A stretch of DNA of 64,000 nt from Ideonella_A sp963843805 (GCA_963843805.1 CAWJLY010000008.1:186001-250000), one strand, 5' to 3'. Counted from the stretch's first letter, positions 1 through 10,640 are shown. Notes: a model not told the origin generated them from the sequence alone. Numbers and translations are program-made.

Positions 1-6
1 TTGTTG

Positions 7-1032
7 CTACTTCGACATGAAGCCCGCTTCAGTCATCAACTGCTTGTGGGTGGCTTCTGCGCTGGTCAGCCATTTCACATACTCGGCTCCGCTCAACGCG
101 GTGGTATTGAATGCGCCTTTTTCCATGAACTCTTTCCAGTCAGGCGTCTCGCGAACCTTCTTCATCAGGTCGACGTAGTAGGCCACCTCTTCCGGCTTGA
201 CCCCGCCGGCCATGAAGATCCCGCGCAGCATCAGGTAGTCGGTCGGGACGCCAGACTCCTTGCAGGTCGGAATATCGCCCCACGACATGGTGTCGGTGAC
301 TTTGTCCTTGTAGGGCATGCGGTGGTCGTCGAACACGCACAGCGGACGCAGCTTGCCGGCACGCCATTGCGAGACGGCCTCGATCGGGTTGTTGACCGTC
401 GAATTGATATGGCCGCCGACCAGCTGCACGGCAACGTCACCACCGCCCTTGAACGGGATATAGATGAACTTGGTGCCGGTCGCCTTCTCGAGGCCGACGG
501 TAATGATCTGGTCTTCCTGCTTGGAGCCGGTGCCACCCATCTTCATCTTGCTCGGGCCTGCCGCCTTGGTCGCGTCGATATATTCCTTCGCCGTCTTGTA
601 CGGTGTATCGGCGTTGACCCACAACACGAACTGGTCGAGCGCCATCATCGAAACCGGCGTCAAGTCTTTCCAGCCGAACGGGATTCCCGTGGCCATCGGC
701 GTCGTGAACAGATTCGACAGCGTGATGATGATCTTGTTCGGGTTGCCCTTCGACTCCTTGACGTCCATGAAGCCTTCGGCACCGGCGCCGCCCGACTTGT
801 TGACGACGATCATCGATTCCTTCATCAGCTTGTGCTTGACGATGATGCCCTGGATCAGCCGGGCCATCTGGTCTGCACCGCCGCCGGTGCCGGCCGGAAC
901 GACAAACTCGACCGGCTTGGTCGGCTCCCACGCCATGGCGGGTGATGCAAAGGCCATGACCGCGATGGCCACCGCCGACAGAGCCGTGCCGGCGAACTTC
1001 GAGTGGAGCGAGTGAATACGACTTTTCAACAT
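7..1032 (-). CDS. TctC/Bug-family tripartite tricarboxylate transporter receptor
   Basis: This 341-residue protein is a periplasmic solute-binding receptor of the Bug/TctC family, which captures carboxylates for TctAB-type permeases. An N-terminal signal peptide ends near Ala34 (SPAMA-W). It is followed by the family's early motif with 'PVEFVVPAGTGGGADQMAR' at about residues 40-58, and the length is typical. A GGAGA-type ribosome site lies just before the ATG. No tctA or tctB gene is adjacent, which is usual for orphan Bug receptors in Burkholderiales. The gene diverges from maeB across a 388-base gap holding two palindromes. The ligand cannot be predicted from sequence. Confidence 0.9.
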   Translation of the reverse strand: MLKSRIHSLHSKFAGTALSAVAIAVMAFASPAMAWEPTKPVEFVVPAGTGGGADQMARLIQGIIVKHKLMKESMIVVNKSGGAGAEGFMDVKESKGNPNKIIITLSNLFTTPMATGIPFGWKDLTPVSMMALDQFVLWVNADTPYKTAKEYIDATKAAGPSKMKMGGTGSKQEDQIITVGLEKATGTKFIYIPFKGGGDVAVQLVGGHINSTVNNPIEAVSQWRAGKLRPLCVFDDHRMPYKDKVTDTMSWGDIPTCKESGVPTDYLMLRGIFMAGGVKPEEVAYYVDLMKKVRETPDWKEFMEKGAFNTTALSGAEYVKWLTSAEATHKQLMTEAGFMSK

Positions 1033-1131
1033 GTTGTCTCCTATTGATTACTCACAGACGGCGGATGCTGTCGTGGTCGACGGGAACAAAACCGTGGCTG
1101 ACAAATCTTCAGGCCGACGGCAGCAGCGATG

Positions 1132-1147
1132 ATTGACCGCAGTCAAT
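1132..1147. promoter_or_regulatory. CRP/FNR-type palindrome 1
   Basis: ATTGAC-CGCA-GTCAAT is a perfect 6-bp inverted repeat with a 4-base spacer. The TTGAC-N4-GTCAA core has the geometry of binding sites for CRP/FNR-family regulators (FNR, Anr, Dnr, FixK types). It lies about 100 bases upstream of the tctC-like start. The assignment rests on the motif only. Confidence 0.45.
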
Positions 1148-1266
1148 TACCTGGAAATCGACCCCTGGTCATTCCCCTAGTTTTTGCCGATCCGCCGCGC
1201 CGTGTTGCCTTCGCGTTCATCAACGCTGCGGAGCGGCCCGACTATCTGCCGCCATCACTTAACGCG

Positions 1267-1284
1267 CGTTGACCTCGGTCAACG
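1267..1284. promoter_or_regulatory. CRP/FNR-type palindrome 2
   Basis: CGTTGAC-CTCG-GTCAACG is a perfect 7-bp inverted repeat with a 4-base spacer and the same TTGAC-N4-GTCAA core as the site at 1132-1147. It lies about 140 bases upstream of maeB. Two copies of one core in a single gap make a real operator more likely than chance. Confidence 0.45.
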
Positions 1285-1420
1285 ACTGGGGTAAACCCCC
1301 GCAACATCACAACCCGGCATCGGATCGAGCCGATTTAGGCGACTGCATGCAGCATCCCGCTGAGAGAACGGTGCAATCCTGGAAGAGAATGCAAAGGTCT
1401 TCATGGATGCTTGAAAGCCG

Positions 1421-3775
1421 ATGCCAATGTCAACCACGACCGATAGCGCCAAGAGCGCCTTGTCTGCAGACGAAAAGCGTGCCGAACTGCGCCGCGCCGC
1501 GCTGGCGTACCACGAGTTTCCGGTGCCCGGAAAAATCGCCATCAGCGCCACCAAGCAGGTGGTCAATCAGCATGATCTGGCGCTGGCCTACTCGCCCGGT
1601 GTGGCGGCGCCGTGCGAAGAGATCGTTGCCGATCCGGTCAACGCGTTCAAATACACCGCGCGTGGCAACCTGGTCGCCGTGATCACCAATGGCACCGCCG
1701 TGCTTGGCTTGGGCGACATCGGCCCGTTGGCCGCCAAGCCGGTGATGGAAGGCAAGGCCGTGTTGTTCAAGAAGTTTGCCGGCGTCGATGTTTTCGACAT
1801 CGAGATCGACGAGAAAGATCCAAAAAAGCTGGTCGAGGTCATCGCCGCGCTGGAGCCGACCTTCGGCGCCATCAATCTGGAAGACATCAAGGCCCCTGAC
1901 TGCTTTTATGTCGAGCGCGAGTTGCGCAAGCGAATGAAGATTCCGGTCTTCCACGACGACCAACACGGCACCGCGATCACGGTGGCCGCCGCCATGCTCA
2001 ACGGGCTGAAGGTCGCCGGCAAGAATATCGCCGACGTCAAACTGGTCGCCTCGGGCGCCGGCGCGGCTGCGCTGGCCTGTCTGAACCTGCTGCTCAAGGT
2101 GGGCCTGAGACGCGAGAACGTGTTCGTCACCGACCTGGCCGGCGTGGTCTATGAAGGCCGTACCGAATTGATGGACGATGACAAGCGCCAGTACATGCAG
2201 AACACCGACGCCCGCCACCTGCGGGAGGTGATGGTCGGCGCCGACGTCTTTCTCGGCCTGTCCGCAGGGGGCGTGCTGAAAGCCGAGATGGTGAAGACGA
2301 TGGCGCCGCGCCCGGTGATCTTCGCGCTGGCCAATCCGAACCCCGAAATTGCCCCTGAAGATGCCCATGCTGTGCGCAACGATGTGATCATGGCCACCGG
2401 TCGCACCGACTATCCGAACCAGGTCAACAACGTCCTGTGCTTTCCCTACATCTTTCGTGGCGCGCTCGACTGCGGTGCAACGACGATCACCGACGAAATG
2501 GAAATCGCCGCCGTGCACGCCATCGCCGATCTGGCGCAGGCCGAACAAAGTGAACAGGTGGCGGCGGCTTATGTCGGCGAGAAGCTCAGCTTCGGCCCTG
2601 AATACCTGATTCCCAAACCCTTCGATCCACGACTGATGATGAAGATCGCGCCGGCAGTGGCCAAGGCCGCTGCGCAGAGCGGTGTCGCATTGCGGCCGAT
2701 CGACGATCTCGAAGCCTACCGCGACAAGCTGCAGCGCTTCGTCTATGCGTCGGGAACGATGATGAAGCCGATCATCGATGCGGCGCGCCGCGCGCAGAAG
2801 AAGCGCGTCGCATTTGCCGAAGGTGAAGAAGAGCGCGTGCTGCGTGCCGTGCAGATCATCGTCGACGAAGGCATCGCCCGCCCGACCTTGATCGGCCGGC
2901 CGGCCATCATTGCGCAACGCATCGAGAACTTCGGCTTGCGACTGAAAGAGGAACTCGACTACGACATCGTCAATGTCGAACAAGACCATCGCTACCGCGA
3001 GTTCTGGCAGCTGTATCACCAGATGACCGAGCGCAAGGGTCACACGGTGCAGACTGCCAAGATCGAGATGCGCCGGCGGCTGACCCTGATCGGCGCGATG
3101 ATGGTGCACACCGGGGGAGTCGACGGTTTGATCTGCGGCACCTGGGGGACAACCAAGGATCACCTTCGTTATATCGACCAGGTGATCGGCAAGCGCCCCG
3201 GCAACGGCGGCGATGCGCTGCAGGATGTGCCCGTCTACGCCTGCATGAACGGATTGTTGTTGCCGGGGCGCCAGGTGTTTCTGGTCGACACCCACGTCAA
3301 CTACGATCCCAGCCCGCTTGAGCTCGCCAGGATCACGGTGATGGCGGCCGAGGAGATGCTCCGTTTCGGTCTGACACCGAAAGTGGCGTTGTTGTCGCAT
3401 TCGAATTTCGGCAGCAGCGACCAGCCAAGCGCGTTGAAGATGCGAGCCACGCTGGATTTGCTGCGCAGCCACGCCGCATGGCTCGAAATCGATGGCGAGA
3501 TGCACGGCGACGTGGCGCTCGACGGCAAACAACGCAGCAGCAGCATGCCCCGATCGACCCTGAGCGGCGACGCCAACCTGCTGGTTTTTCCGACGCTCGA
3601 TGCGGCGAATATTGCCTACAACCTGCTGAAAACTGCTGCTGGCGGCAACATCGCGATCGGGCCGGTACTGCTTGGTGCCGCCAAGCCGGTGCACATCCTG
3701 ACGGCCAGCGCGACCGTCAGGCGGCTGGTCAACATGACCGCGCTGACGGTGGCCGACGCCAACGCCAACCGCTGA
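1421..3775 (+). CDS. maeB: NADP-dependent malic enzyme with C-terminal phosphotransacetylase-like domain
   Basis: The enzyme decarboxylates malate to pyruvate with NADP+, supplying pyruvate and NADPH in the cytoplasm. The 784 residues match the long MaeB form. The N-terminal malic domain covers about residues 20-150, with the LGLGDIGPLAAKPVMEGK stretch. The NAD(P)-binding domain follows, with a glycine-rich 'VASGAGAAALACL' turn near residue 210. A phosphate acetyltransferase-like domain runs from about 440 to 784 and includes the VAFAEGEEERVLRA segment. In known MaeB proteins that domain usually acts as a regulatory, acetyl-CoA-sensing module. ATGs at 1421 and 1427 are both possible starts. 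The gene stands alone between the two palindromes and the molybdenum hydroxylase operon. Confidence 0.96.
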   Translation: MPMSTTTDSAKSALSADEKRAELRRAALAYHEFPVPGKIAISATKQVVNQHDLALAYSPGVAAPCEEIVADPVNAFKYTARGNLVAVITNGTAVLGLGDIGPLAAKPVMEGKAVLFKKFAGVDVFDIEIDEKDPKKLVEVIAALEPTFGAINLEDIKAPDCFYVERELRKRMKIPVFHDDQHGTAITVAAAMLNGLKVAGKNIADVKLVASGAGAAALACLNLLLKVGLRRENVFVTDLAGVVYEGRTELMDDDKRQYMQNTDARHLREVMVGADVFLGLSAGGVLKAEMVKTMAPRPVIFALANPNPEIAPEDAHAVRNDVIMATGRTDYPNQVNNVLCFPYIFRGALDCGATTITDEMEIAAVHAIADLAQAEQSEQVAAAYVGEKLSFGPEYLIPKPFDPRLMMKIAPAVAKAAAQSGVALRPIDDLEAYRDKLQRFVYASGTMMKPIIDAARRAQKKRVAFAEGEEERVLRAVQIIVDEGIARPTLIGRPAIIAQRIENFGLRLKEELDYDIVNVEQDHRYREFWQLYHQMTERKGHTVQTAKIEMRRRLTLIGAMMVHTGGVDGLICGTWGTTKDHLRYIDQVIGKRPGNGGDALQDVPVYACMNGLLLPGRQVFLVDTHVNYDPSPLELARITVMAAEEMLRFGLTPKVALLSHSNFGSSDQPSALKMRATLDLLRSHAAWLEIDGEMHGDVALDGKQRSSSMPRSTLSGDANLLVFPTLDAANIAYNLLKTAAGGNIAIGPVLLGAAKPVHILTASATVRRLVNMTALTVADANANR

Positions 3776-3870
3776 ATACCCGAGCGCCGTGCAGTGTTAC
3801 AGCAATTGGTCATGATGCGCGGCGGCACCAGGCACCAACCCCAGCGAACCAACCCAGTGGGAGATTTACG

Positions 3871-4364
<494 letters not shown>

Positions 4365-4368
<4 letters not shown>

Positions 4369-6659
4369 GCGCGGTTGGACCCAAGAAGCCGCCGACGGCG
4401 CATGGCGGCGGCACCGATTCCGGCTTGCTGACCCGGCGCGGATTCGTCGGTGGGGTGGCGGCCGGCTCGTTGGTGCTGGGTTTCCCGTTGACAGCTGCTG
4501 CGGCCACACGCGATGGGCATTCGGTTGCTGCCGTTGCATCGCCAGTCTCGGGCAAGACGCCGACCACCGGCAGCGGCCCCGAACTGACGGCCTGGGTGGT
4601 TGTGCAGCCCGACGAGCGGGTGATCATCCGCATCGCACGCTCTGAAATGGGCCAAGGCACGCTGACCGGACTGGCGCAACTGGTGGCCGAAGAGCTGGGT
4701 TGTGATTGGGCGCGCGTCACGACCGAATACCCGACACCGGGCGAAAACCTGGCGCGCAAACGCGCCTGGGGCAGTTATTCGACCGGCGGCAGCCGCGGCA
4801 TCCGCGAATCGAACGACTATGTCCGCAAAGGCGGTGCCGCGGCCCGCATGATGCTGGTGCAGGCCGCCGCCGATGGTTGGAAGGTCCCGGTCAGCGAGTG
4901 CACGGTGAAGAGTGGCGTGATCAGCCATGCCGCGTCGGGCCGCAGCACCAGCTTCGGCAAGGTCGCAACGGCTGCCGCTGCGCTCACACCACCCACCGAT
5001 GTGGCGCTGAAAGATCCGAAAGACTGGACCCTGGCCGGCAAGCGTCTGGCCCGGCTGGATACCATCGACAAGACCACCGGCCGGCAGATCTATGGTGCGG
5101 ACCTGCAGATGCCGGGCCTGCTGAATGCGGCGATCGCTGCTTGCCCCGTCTTCGGCGGCAAGCTGGCCAAGTTCGATGCGAGCAAAGTGCTGGCGATGCG
5201 CGGTGTCAAGAAGGTGGTACCGGTTGGCGACGATGCGGTTGCCGTCGTCGCCGATACCTGGTGGCGCGCGAAGACCGCGCTCGACGCCTTGCCCATCGAA
5301 TGGGATTTCGGCGCCAACGGCAAGATCCAGCAGGCCGATATCGATGCCATGCTGAAGGGCGGTCTGACCGCCGATCAGGCTGCGGTGGGCAACTCGCAGG
5401 GCGATGCCAAGGCCGCGTTGGCGGGTGCGGCTCGCCGCATCGAGGCGGTCTACAGCTACCCGTTCCAGAACCACGCCACGATGGAGCCGATGAACGCAAC
5501 GGCCCGCTTCACGCCAGGCAGCGGCGGTGCCGAGGCGCGCTGCGAGGTCTGGACGCCAACCCAGAATGGCGAGGCGGCGCTGGCCGCCACGGCCGAGGCC
5601 GCCGGCCTGCAGCCAGCCCAGTGCGAGGTCTACAAGATCCACCTCGGCGGCGGTTTCGGCCGCCGCGGTGCGGTTCACGATTGGGTGCGCCAGGCCGTGA
5701 CGATTGCCAAGGCGATGCCTGGCACGCCAGTCAAGCTGCTGTGGACTCGCGAGGAGGACATGACCCATGGCATGTACCACCCGATCACGCAATGCAAGCT
5801 GAGCGCAGGTCTCGACGAAAAAGGCGAGATGACTGCGCTGCACATGCGCATCTCCGGCCAGTCGATCCTGGCTGCGCTGTTTCCGCAAAACGTCAAGGAC
5901 GGCAAGGATCCGGTCGTTTTCCAGGGCCTCAACAACGGCGGCGGCGAGGCGATGATCGGCTACAGCGTGCCCAACCTGCTGATCGACCATGCGATGCGCA
6001 ACCCGCATGTGCCACCCGGCTTCTGGCGCGGCGTCAACCTGAACCAGAACACGATCTATCTCGAATGTTTTCTGGATGAGGTGGCACACGCTACCAGACA
6101 GGATCCGTTGGCGCTGCGCCGCAAGTTGATGGCCGGCCATCCGAAGCATCTGGCTGTTCTCGAAGCCGCCGCAGCGCGCGCCGGTTGGGGGCAGCCGGCA
6201 CCCGACATCAACGGCCAGAAGGTCTATCGCGGCCTGGCGCAGACCCATGGTTTCGGCAGTTATGTGGCAGCTTGCGCCGAGGTGTCGGTCAGCGCCGACG
6301 GCGCACTGAGGGTGCATCGGATCGTTGCCGCCACCGACCCGGGCCATGCCGTCAACCCTCAGCAGATCGAGGCGCAGGTCGAAGGCTCGTTCGTCTATGG
6401 TCTCAGCGCGGCGCTGTATGGCTCGTGCACGGTGAAAGATGGCCGCATCGAGCAACGCAACTTCGACACCTACTCGCCAATGCGGATCGATGCCATGCCG
6501 AAAGTCGAAACCATCGTGATGCCGTCTGGCGGTTTCTGGGGCGGAGTCGGCGAGCCGACCATCGCGGTGGCGGCACCGGCGGTGCTGAACGCCATTTTTG
6601 CGGCGACCGGCAAGCGCATTCGCGAACTGCCGCTGAAGCAGCAGAGCCTGCGAGCGTGA
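4365..6659 (+). CDS. Molybdopterin-binding subunit of aldehyde oxidase/isoquinoline 1-oxidoreductase beta family
   Basis: This 764-residue subunit hydroxylates an N-heterocycle or aldehyde at a molybdenum-cytosine-dinucleotide centre. A twin-arginine signal (LTRRGFVGGVAAG, residues about 22-34) indicates folded export to the periplasm. The conserved LGGGFGRRG motif is near residue 430. The catalytic glutamate lies in GVGEPTIAVAAPA near the C-terminus. The family commonly donates electrons to c-type cytochromes; here the partner could be a downstream Sox cytochrome, which is inference. soxX starts within 35 bases, in the same direction. The substrate is unknown. Confidence 0.92.
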
Positions 6660-6693
6660 CCACGGCCGCTGCCGCTTGCAGCGAGGGCACTCG

Positions 6694-7125
6694 GTGATTG
6701 CAGTGGCCTTGTTGCTGGCCGCCGCAGCGACCACGGCAGCGGCCGAAGGCGCATCGCCCATCACCTTCGACGGTGCTGGCATTTCGAAGCCGCTCACCAG
6801 CAGTCCCGGCGACGCCCAGCGTGGCCGGGCGATCGTCGTCAACCGACAACTGGGGCTGTGCCTGCTCTGCCACAGCGGGCCCTTTCCCGAAGAGCCCAGC
6901 GCCGGCAATCTGGCAACCAGTCTCGACGGTGTGGGCGCACGCTGGACGCAGGCGCAGTTGCGCGCCCGCATTGTCGACGCGCGCCGGCTCGACCCGTCCA
7001 GCCTGATGCCGGCATTTCATTCCACTGCGAACCATCAGCGGGTGGCGCCCGGCTGGGCCGGCCGCCCGATTCTCGATGCGCAGCAGGTCGAGGATGTCGT
7101 GGCTTTTCTGCAGACACTGAAATGA
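6694..7125 (+). CDS. soxX: Sulfur-oxidation c-type cytochrome SoxX
   Basis: SoxX is the monohaem subunit of the periplasmic SoxAX cytochrome, which oxidatively links thiosulfate to the SoxY carrier. The 143 residues have a signal peptide (VALLLAAAATTAAAEG) and one haem site, CLLCH, within the family-typical GLCLLCHSGPFPEE. The sequence LMPAFH supplies the probable methionine ligand. The C-terminal ILDAQQVEDVVAFLQTL is also typical. The chosen start is GTG 6694, preceded by AGCGAGGG; TTG 6676 is an alternative. The stop overlaps soxY by four bases. Confidence 0.93.
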   Translation: MIAVALLLAAAATTAAAEGASPITFDGAGISKPLTSSPGDAQRGRAIVVNRQLGLCLLCHSGPFPEEPSAGNLATSLDGVGARWTQAQLRARIVDARRLDPSSLMPAFHSTANHQRVAPGWAGRPILDAQQVEDVVAFLQTLK

Positions 7126-7589
7126 GCCACGTGACGACCCGACGCCGTCTGCTGCGCCAGGCGATTGCCGCGCTGGCCGGCGCCAGGCTGACGCTGAGCG
7201 TTGCGCCGGCTGCGGCAACACCCGAAGCGCTGCAAGCGGCAATCGACCAGCTGGCCGGCGGCCGTCCGATCCGAAACGGCCGGGTCAATCTGCAGATTGC
7301 CGAACTGGTCGAAAACGGCAATGCGGTGCCGGTGACGATCAGCGTCGACAGCCCGATGAGCGGCGCCGACCATGTCAAACGGATCGCCCTCTTCAACGAG
7401 CGCAACCCTTTGCCCGAAGTCGCGTTGTTCGAACTGTCGCCAGCCAATGGCCGTGCTGAAGTCGGTACGCGGATTCGGCTCGCCACGTCGCAGACGGTTG
7501 TCGCGTTGGCCGAGATGAGCGATGGCAGCCTGTGGCAGCACCGGGTCGATGTGATTGTCACGCTGGCGGCCTGTATCGAGGGCGGATGA
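7122..7589 (+). CDS. soxY: Thiosulfate-oxidation carrier protein SoxY, atypical C-terminus
   Basis: SoxY carries sulfur intermediates covalently on a C-terminal cysteine swinging arm, in complex with SoxZ. The 155 residues begin with a twin-arginine signal (TTRRRLLRQAIAALAG), followed by the immunoglobulin-like SoxY domain (PVTISVDSPMSGADHVKRI). The protein ends LAACIEGG rather than the classical GGCGG. The single C-terminal cysteine is therefore present but its flanking glycines differ. It starts within the soxX stop codon, and soxZ starts four bases after its stop. Confidence 0.92.
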   Translation: MSHVTTRRRLLRQAIAALAGARLTLSVAPAAATPEALQAAIDQLAGGRPIRNGRVNLQIAELVENGNAVPVTISVDSPMSGADHVKRIALFNERNPLPEVALFELSPANGRAEVGTRIRLATSQTVVALAEMSDGSLWQHRVDVIVTLAACIEGG

Positions 7590-7593
7590 TGCG

Positions 7594-7914
7594 ATGACTC
7601 GATCGGTGATTCACTTGCCCAAGACGGCACGCGCCGGCGAAGTCATTGCGGTGCGCGTTCTGGTGCAGCATCCGATGGAGACCGGTTACCGCAGCAGCTC
7701 GGTCGGCCAGCCCTTGCTGCGCGACATCATCCGCCGGGTCGAATGCCGCTTCGAGGGCGAACGCGTCTTTGCAGCCGACCTGCACCCGGCTGTCGCCGCC
7801 AACCCGTCGCTGGCATTTTTCATGAGGGCCACTCGCAGCGGCACACTCAGCGTCGAATGGCGCGGCGACAATGGCTTTGCGCACACCGACAGTGCCTCGT
7901 TGCAGGTTGCCTGA
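7594..7914 (+). CDS. soxZ: Thiosulfate-oxidation carrier complex protein SoxZ
   Basis: SoxZ is the small partner of SoxY; together they form the sulfur-substrate carrier. The 106 residues have no signal peptide, which fits co-export with Tat-exported SoxY. Family features include VRVLVQHPMETGYR near residues 20-35 and FFMRATRSGTLSVEW near residues 75-90. The ATG at 7594 follows the soxY stop directly. The 3' end overlaps the annotated soxA start by 44 bases. Confidence 0.93.
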   Translation: MTRSVIHLPKTARAGEVIAVRVLVQHPMETGYRSSSVGQPLLRDIIRRVECRFEGERVFAADLHPAVAANPSLAFFMRATRSGTLSVEWRGDNGFAHTDSASLQVA

Positions 7915-8683
7915 CAGCGGCTTCTGGCGAGTTGCCGCGGCGCTGTTTTTTGCCGCGTGTTGGGGCGGCGCGCTGGCCCAGCCGACCGCCGGATCGGCGA
8001 ACCCGCCAGCGGCCCGGCGCTCCGGCTACGATGACATGAGTCCTGCATTGCAGGCGATGCAACGCGACGATACGCAGAACCCGGCGTGGTTGTGGCTGAA
8101 AGACGGCGAGCGAAGCTTCAGGTCAGACTGCGTTCGCTGCCACGACAGCTCCAGCTTGCGTGATGTGGCGACACGTTATCCGGCTTTCGACGAGCAATTG
8201 GGCAAGCCGGTCACGCTTGCGGCGCGAATCAACCTGTGCCGTACCCGCCACCTCGGCCGCGTCGCGCTGCCAATTCAAGGTGACGAATTGATCGGCCTCG
8301 AAAGTTATCTCGGCTGGTTAGGCCGCGGCTTGCCGATCGCGCCGCCTGCCGACTCACGGCTCGAAGCAGCAAGCAAGTTCGGCGAGCGGCTTTACAACAC
8401 ACGTTTCGGCCAACTCGATTTCTCATGTGCGCAGTGCCATGACCAGAACGCGGGACGCCGGCTGGCCGGCAGCCTGATCCCGCAGGCCCATCCGACCGGC
8501 TATCCGATCTATCGGCTTGAATGGCAAGGCATGGGCACATTGCAACGCCGGCTACGCGGTTGCATGAGCGCGGTGCGCGCCGAGCCGTTTGCCGATGGGA
8601 GTGACGAATTGACGGCGCTCGAGCTGTTTCTCGCCCGGCGCGCCGCCGGTATGCCGGTGGAGACCCCGGCGGTGCGGCCCTGA
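7871..8683 (+). CDS. soxA: Dihaem sulfur-oxidation cytochrome SoxA
   Basis: SoxA carries the catalytic haem of SoxAX. The 270-residue reading has a hydrophobic export signal (FWRVAAALFFAACWGGALAQ, residues 18-37) and two haem sites, CVRCH near residue 90 and CAQCH near residue 190. The cysteine in RRLRGCMSAVRAEPF near residue 235 is the expected cysteine-persulfide haem ligand. The ATG at 7871 overlaps soxZ; GTG 7892 or TTG 7907 would give a more usual signal-peptide length. It is the last gene of the operon. No soxB, soxC or soxD follows, and the next gene is convergent. Confidence 0.93.
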   Translation: MALRTPTVPRCRLPDSGFWRVAAALFFAACWGGALAQPTAGSANPPAARRSGYDDMSPALQAMQRDDTQNPAWLWLKDGERSFRSDCVRCHDSSSLRDVATRYPAFDEQLGKPVTLAARINLCRTRHLGRVALPIQGDELIGLESYLGWLGRGLPIAPPADSRLEAASKFGERLYNTRFGQLDFSCAQCHDQNAGRRLAGSLIPQAHPTGYPIYRLEWQGMGTLQRRLRGCMSAVRAEPFADGSDELTALELFLARRAAGMPVETPAVRP

Positions 8684-8746
8684 CAATTCCGTTCGATCCA
8701 CGGGCGGCTCAAGACCACGCCGCCGATCGTTTCATCGATGCATCGG

Positions 8747-10637
8747 TCAGGCCCCTGCCCAAAGCGCGACGCGGTAGGTGACAAACGATGCGGCATAGGC
8801 CAGTGTGAACAGGTATCCCGCCATCGCCAGCGGCATCATCCAGCCGCCGGTTTCGCGCTTGACAGTGGCCAAGCGTGCTGAGGCATTGCGGTGCAAAGAC
8901 ATACCAGGCAAGGAGTGACAAGGCCGTCGCCAGGCTCCAGTTCGCGGCGATCAATGGCATCAGGGCCTGCGCCGTATCGTTGCCGGCAGCCGAAAGCGCA
9001 TAGACCGTGCCGAGCGAGCTGACGGCCACCTCGCGCGCCGCCAGGCCCGGTACCAGTGCAATGCTGATCTGCCAGTTGAAACCGATCGGCTCGAACAGCA
9101 CGGCCAGCGCGCGACCGAGCGTTCCGGCCAGGCTGTATTCGATCGCCGCCCCAGACGCGCCCGCAGGCGGCGCCGGATAACTGGCCAGGAACCACAACAC
9201 GATGGTCAGCGCCAGGATGATGCCGCCGACCCGCCTCATGAAGATCACGACTCGCTGCCAAAGTCCGATGGCAATGTTGCGCGGCGTCGGCCAGTGGTAG
9301 CTGGGGAGCTCCATCATCAACGAACGAACCTGCCCGCCACTTGTAAAGCGCTTCAGAACCCAGGCCACGGCGAGCGCGGCAGCGATGCCGGCCACATACA
9401 GCCCGAACAGCACCAGCCCCTGCAGCTCGAAGCCAGCCCAGACCTTGCGCGCCGGGATGAATGCACCGATCAGCAACGCATAGACCGGCAATCGTGCCGA
9501 ACAGGTCATCAGCGGTGCGATCATGATGGTGACCAGGCGATCACGCGGGTTGGCAATCGTGCGAGCGGCCATGATCCCGGGTATGGCACAGGCAAAACTC
9601 GATAACAGCGGAATGAACGAGCGCCCGCTCAGACCGACACCGCCCATCAGCTTGTCGAGCAGAAATGCGGCGCGTGGCAGATAGCCCGACTCCTCGAGCA
9701 TCAGGATGAAAAAGAACAGGATCACGATCTGCGGCAGAAAGACGACCACACCGCCCGCACCGGCGATCACCCCATCGACCACCAGGCTGCGCAGCCAGCC
9801 TGCGGGCAGCGTCGCTCCCACCGCGGCGCCGAGCCACTCGGTGGCCGCCCGGATCGCGTCCATCGGAATCTCGGCCCAGGCAAACACCGCCTGAAACACC
9901 AGAAACAGCAGCGCGGCGAGCAACAAAGGGCCGAGCAGCGGGTGCAGCACCACGCGATCGATGCGGTCGCTGGCGCTATGCGGCAGCAGCGAATCCAGCT
10001 CGAGGTGCTGGAGAATGCTCTGCACCTCGTCATGATCAGCGCGGATGGCAGCAATCGGCTGGACAAGCGGTACGGCGTCAGGCGACGCAAACCGCTGCCA
10101 TGCTTGCGGCCGGTCGAGCAGCGTACGCAGCTGGTCGGCTCCTTCACTCTTGATCCCCACCGTGACCACCACCGGCAGTTGCAGGCGCGCAGCCAACTTG
10201 TCGACATCGATCGTCACGCCGCGCCTGGCTGCCAGATCGGCCATGTTCAGCGCCACCACACATGGCAGACCGAGTCGCTTGACGGCCAGCACCAGCCGCA
10301 GGTTTCGGCGCAGATTGGTCGCATCGACCACACAGACCACCAGATCGGGCCGCTTCTCGCCGACGGCGCGGCCGTACAGGACATCGCAGGTCACGCGTTC
10401 ATCGGGTGAGCGCGGGTGCAGGCTGTAGGCGCCGGGCAGGTCGAGCATGCGCAAGGCCTTGCCGGCTGGCGTGACCAGTTTGCCTTCCTTGCGCTCGACC
10501 GTCACGCCGGCGTAATTGGCGACCTTCTGACGGCTGCCGGTCAGCAGGTTGAACAACGCGGTCTTGCCACAATTGGGGTTGCCGACCAGCGCCACCAGCG
10601 GGCCGCCGCGGTGCACATGAATGACCGCCTCATTCAT
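8747..10637 (-). CDS. feoB: Ferrous iron transporter FeoB, apparent +1 frameshift near 8870
   Basis: FeoB imports Fe2+ through the inner membrane and has an N-terminal G domain. The G1 motif GNPNCGKTALFN is at residues 17-28 and the G3 region DLPGAYSL follows. The membrane part has many helices with the Gate motifs. The open frame changes after FAPQCLSTL. One extra base in a GG pair near 8870 moves the true tail (ATVKRETGG... ending WAGA) into another frame that stops at 8747. Without that base the protein is 629 residues, a normal length. It lies directly downstream of feoA. The frameshift may be a sequence error or a real lesion that removes the last helix. Confidence 0.92.
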
Positions 10638-10640
10638 CGC

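Larger units (their letters stand above)
1033..1420. other. Divergent intergenic region between tctC-like gene and maeB
   Basis: The 388 bases between the divergent starts hold no convincing gene. The notable content is two TTGAC-N4-GTCAA palindromes, annotated separately. Short open frames that cross this region look like chance frames. Confidence 0.6.

Noticed and set aside
1430..3694. Long minus-strand open frame antisense to maeB (754 residues)
   Set aside because: It is a shadow of the GC-rich maeB codons: no family motif, arginine/histidine-rich composition, and no ribosome site.
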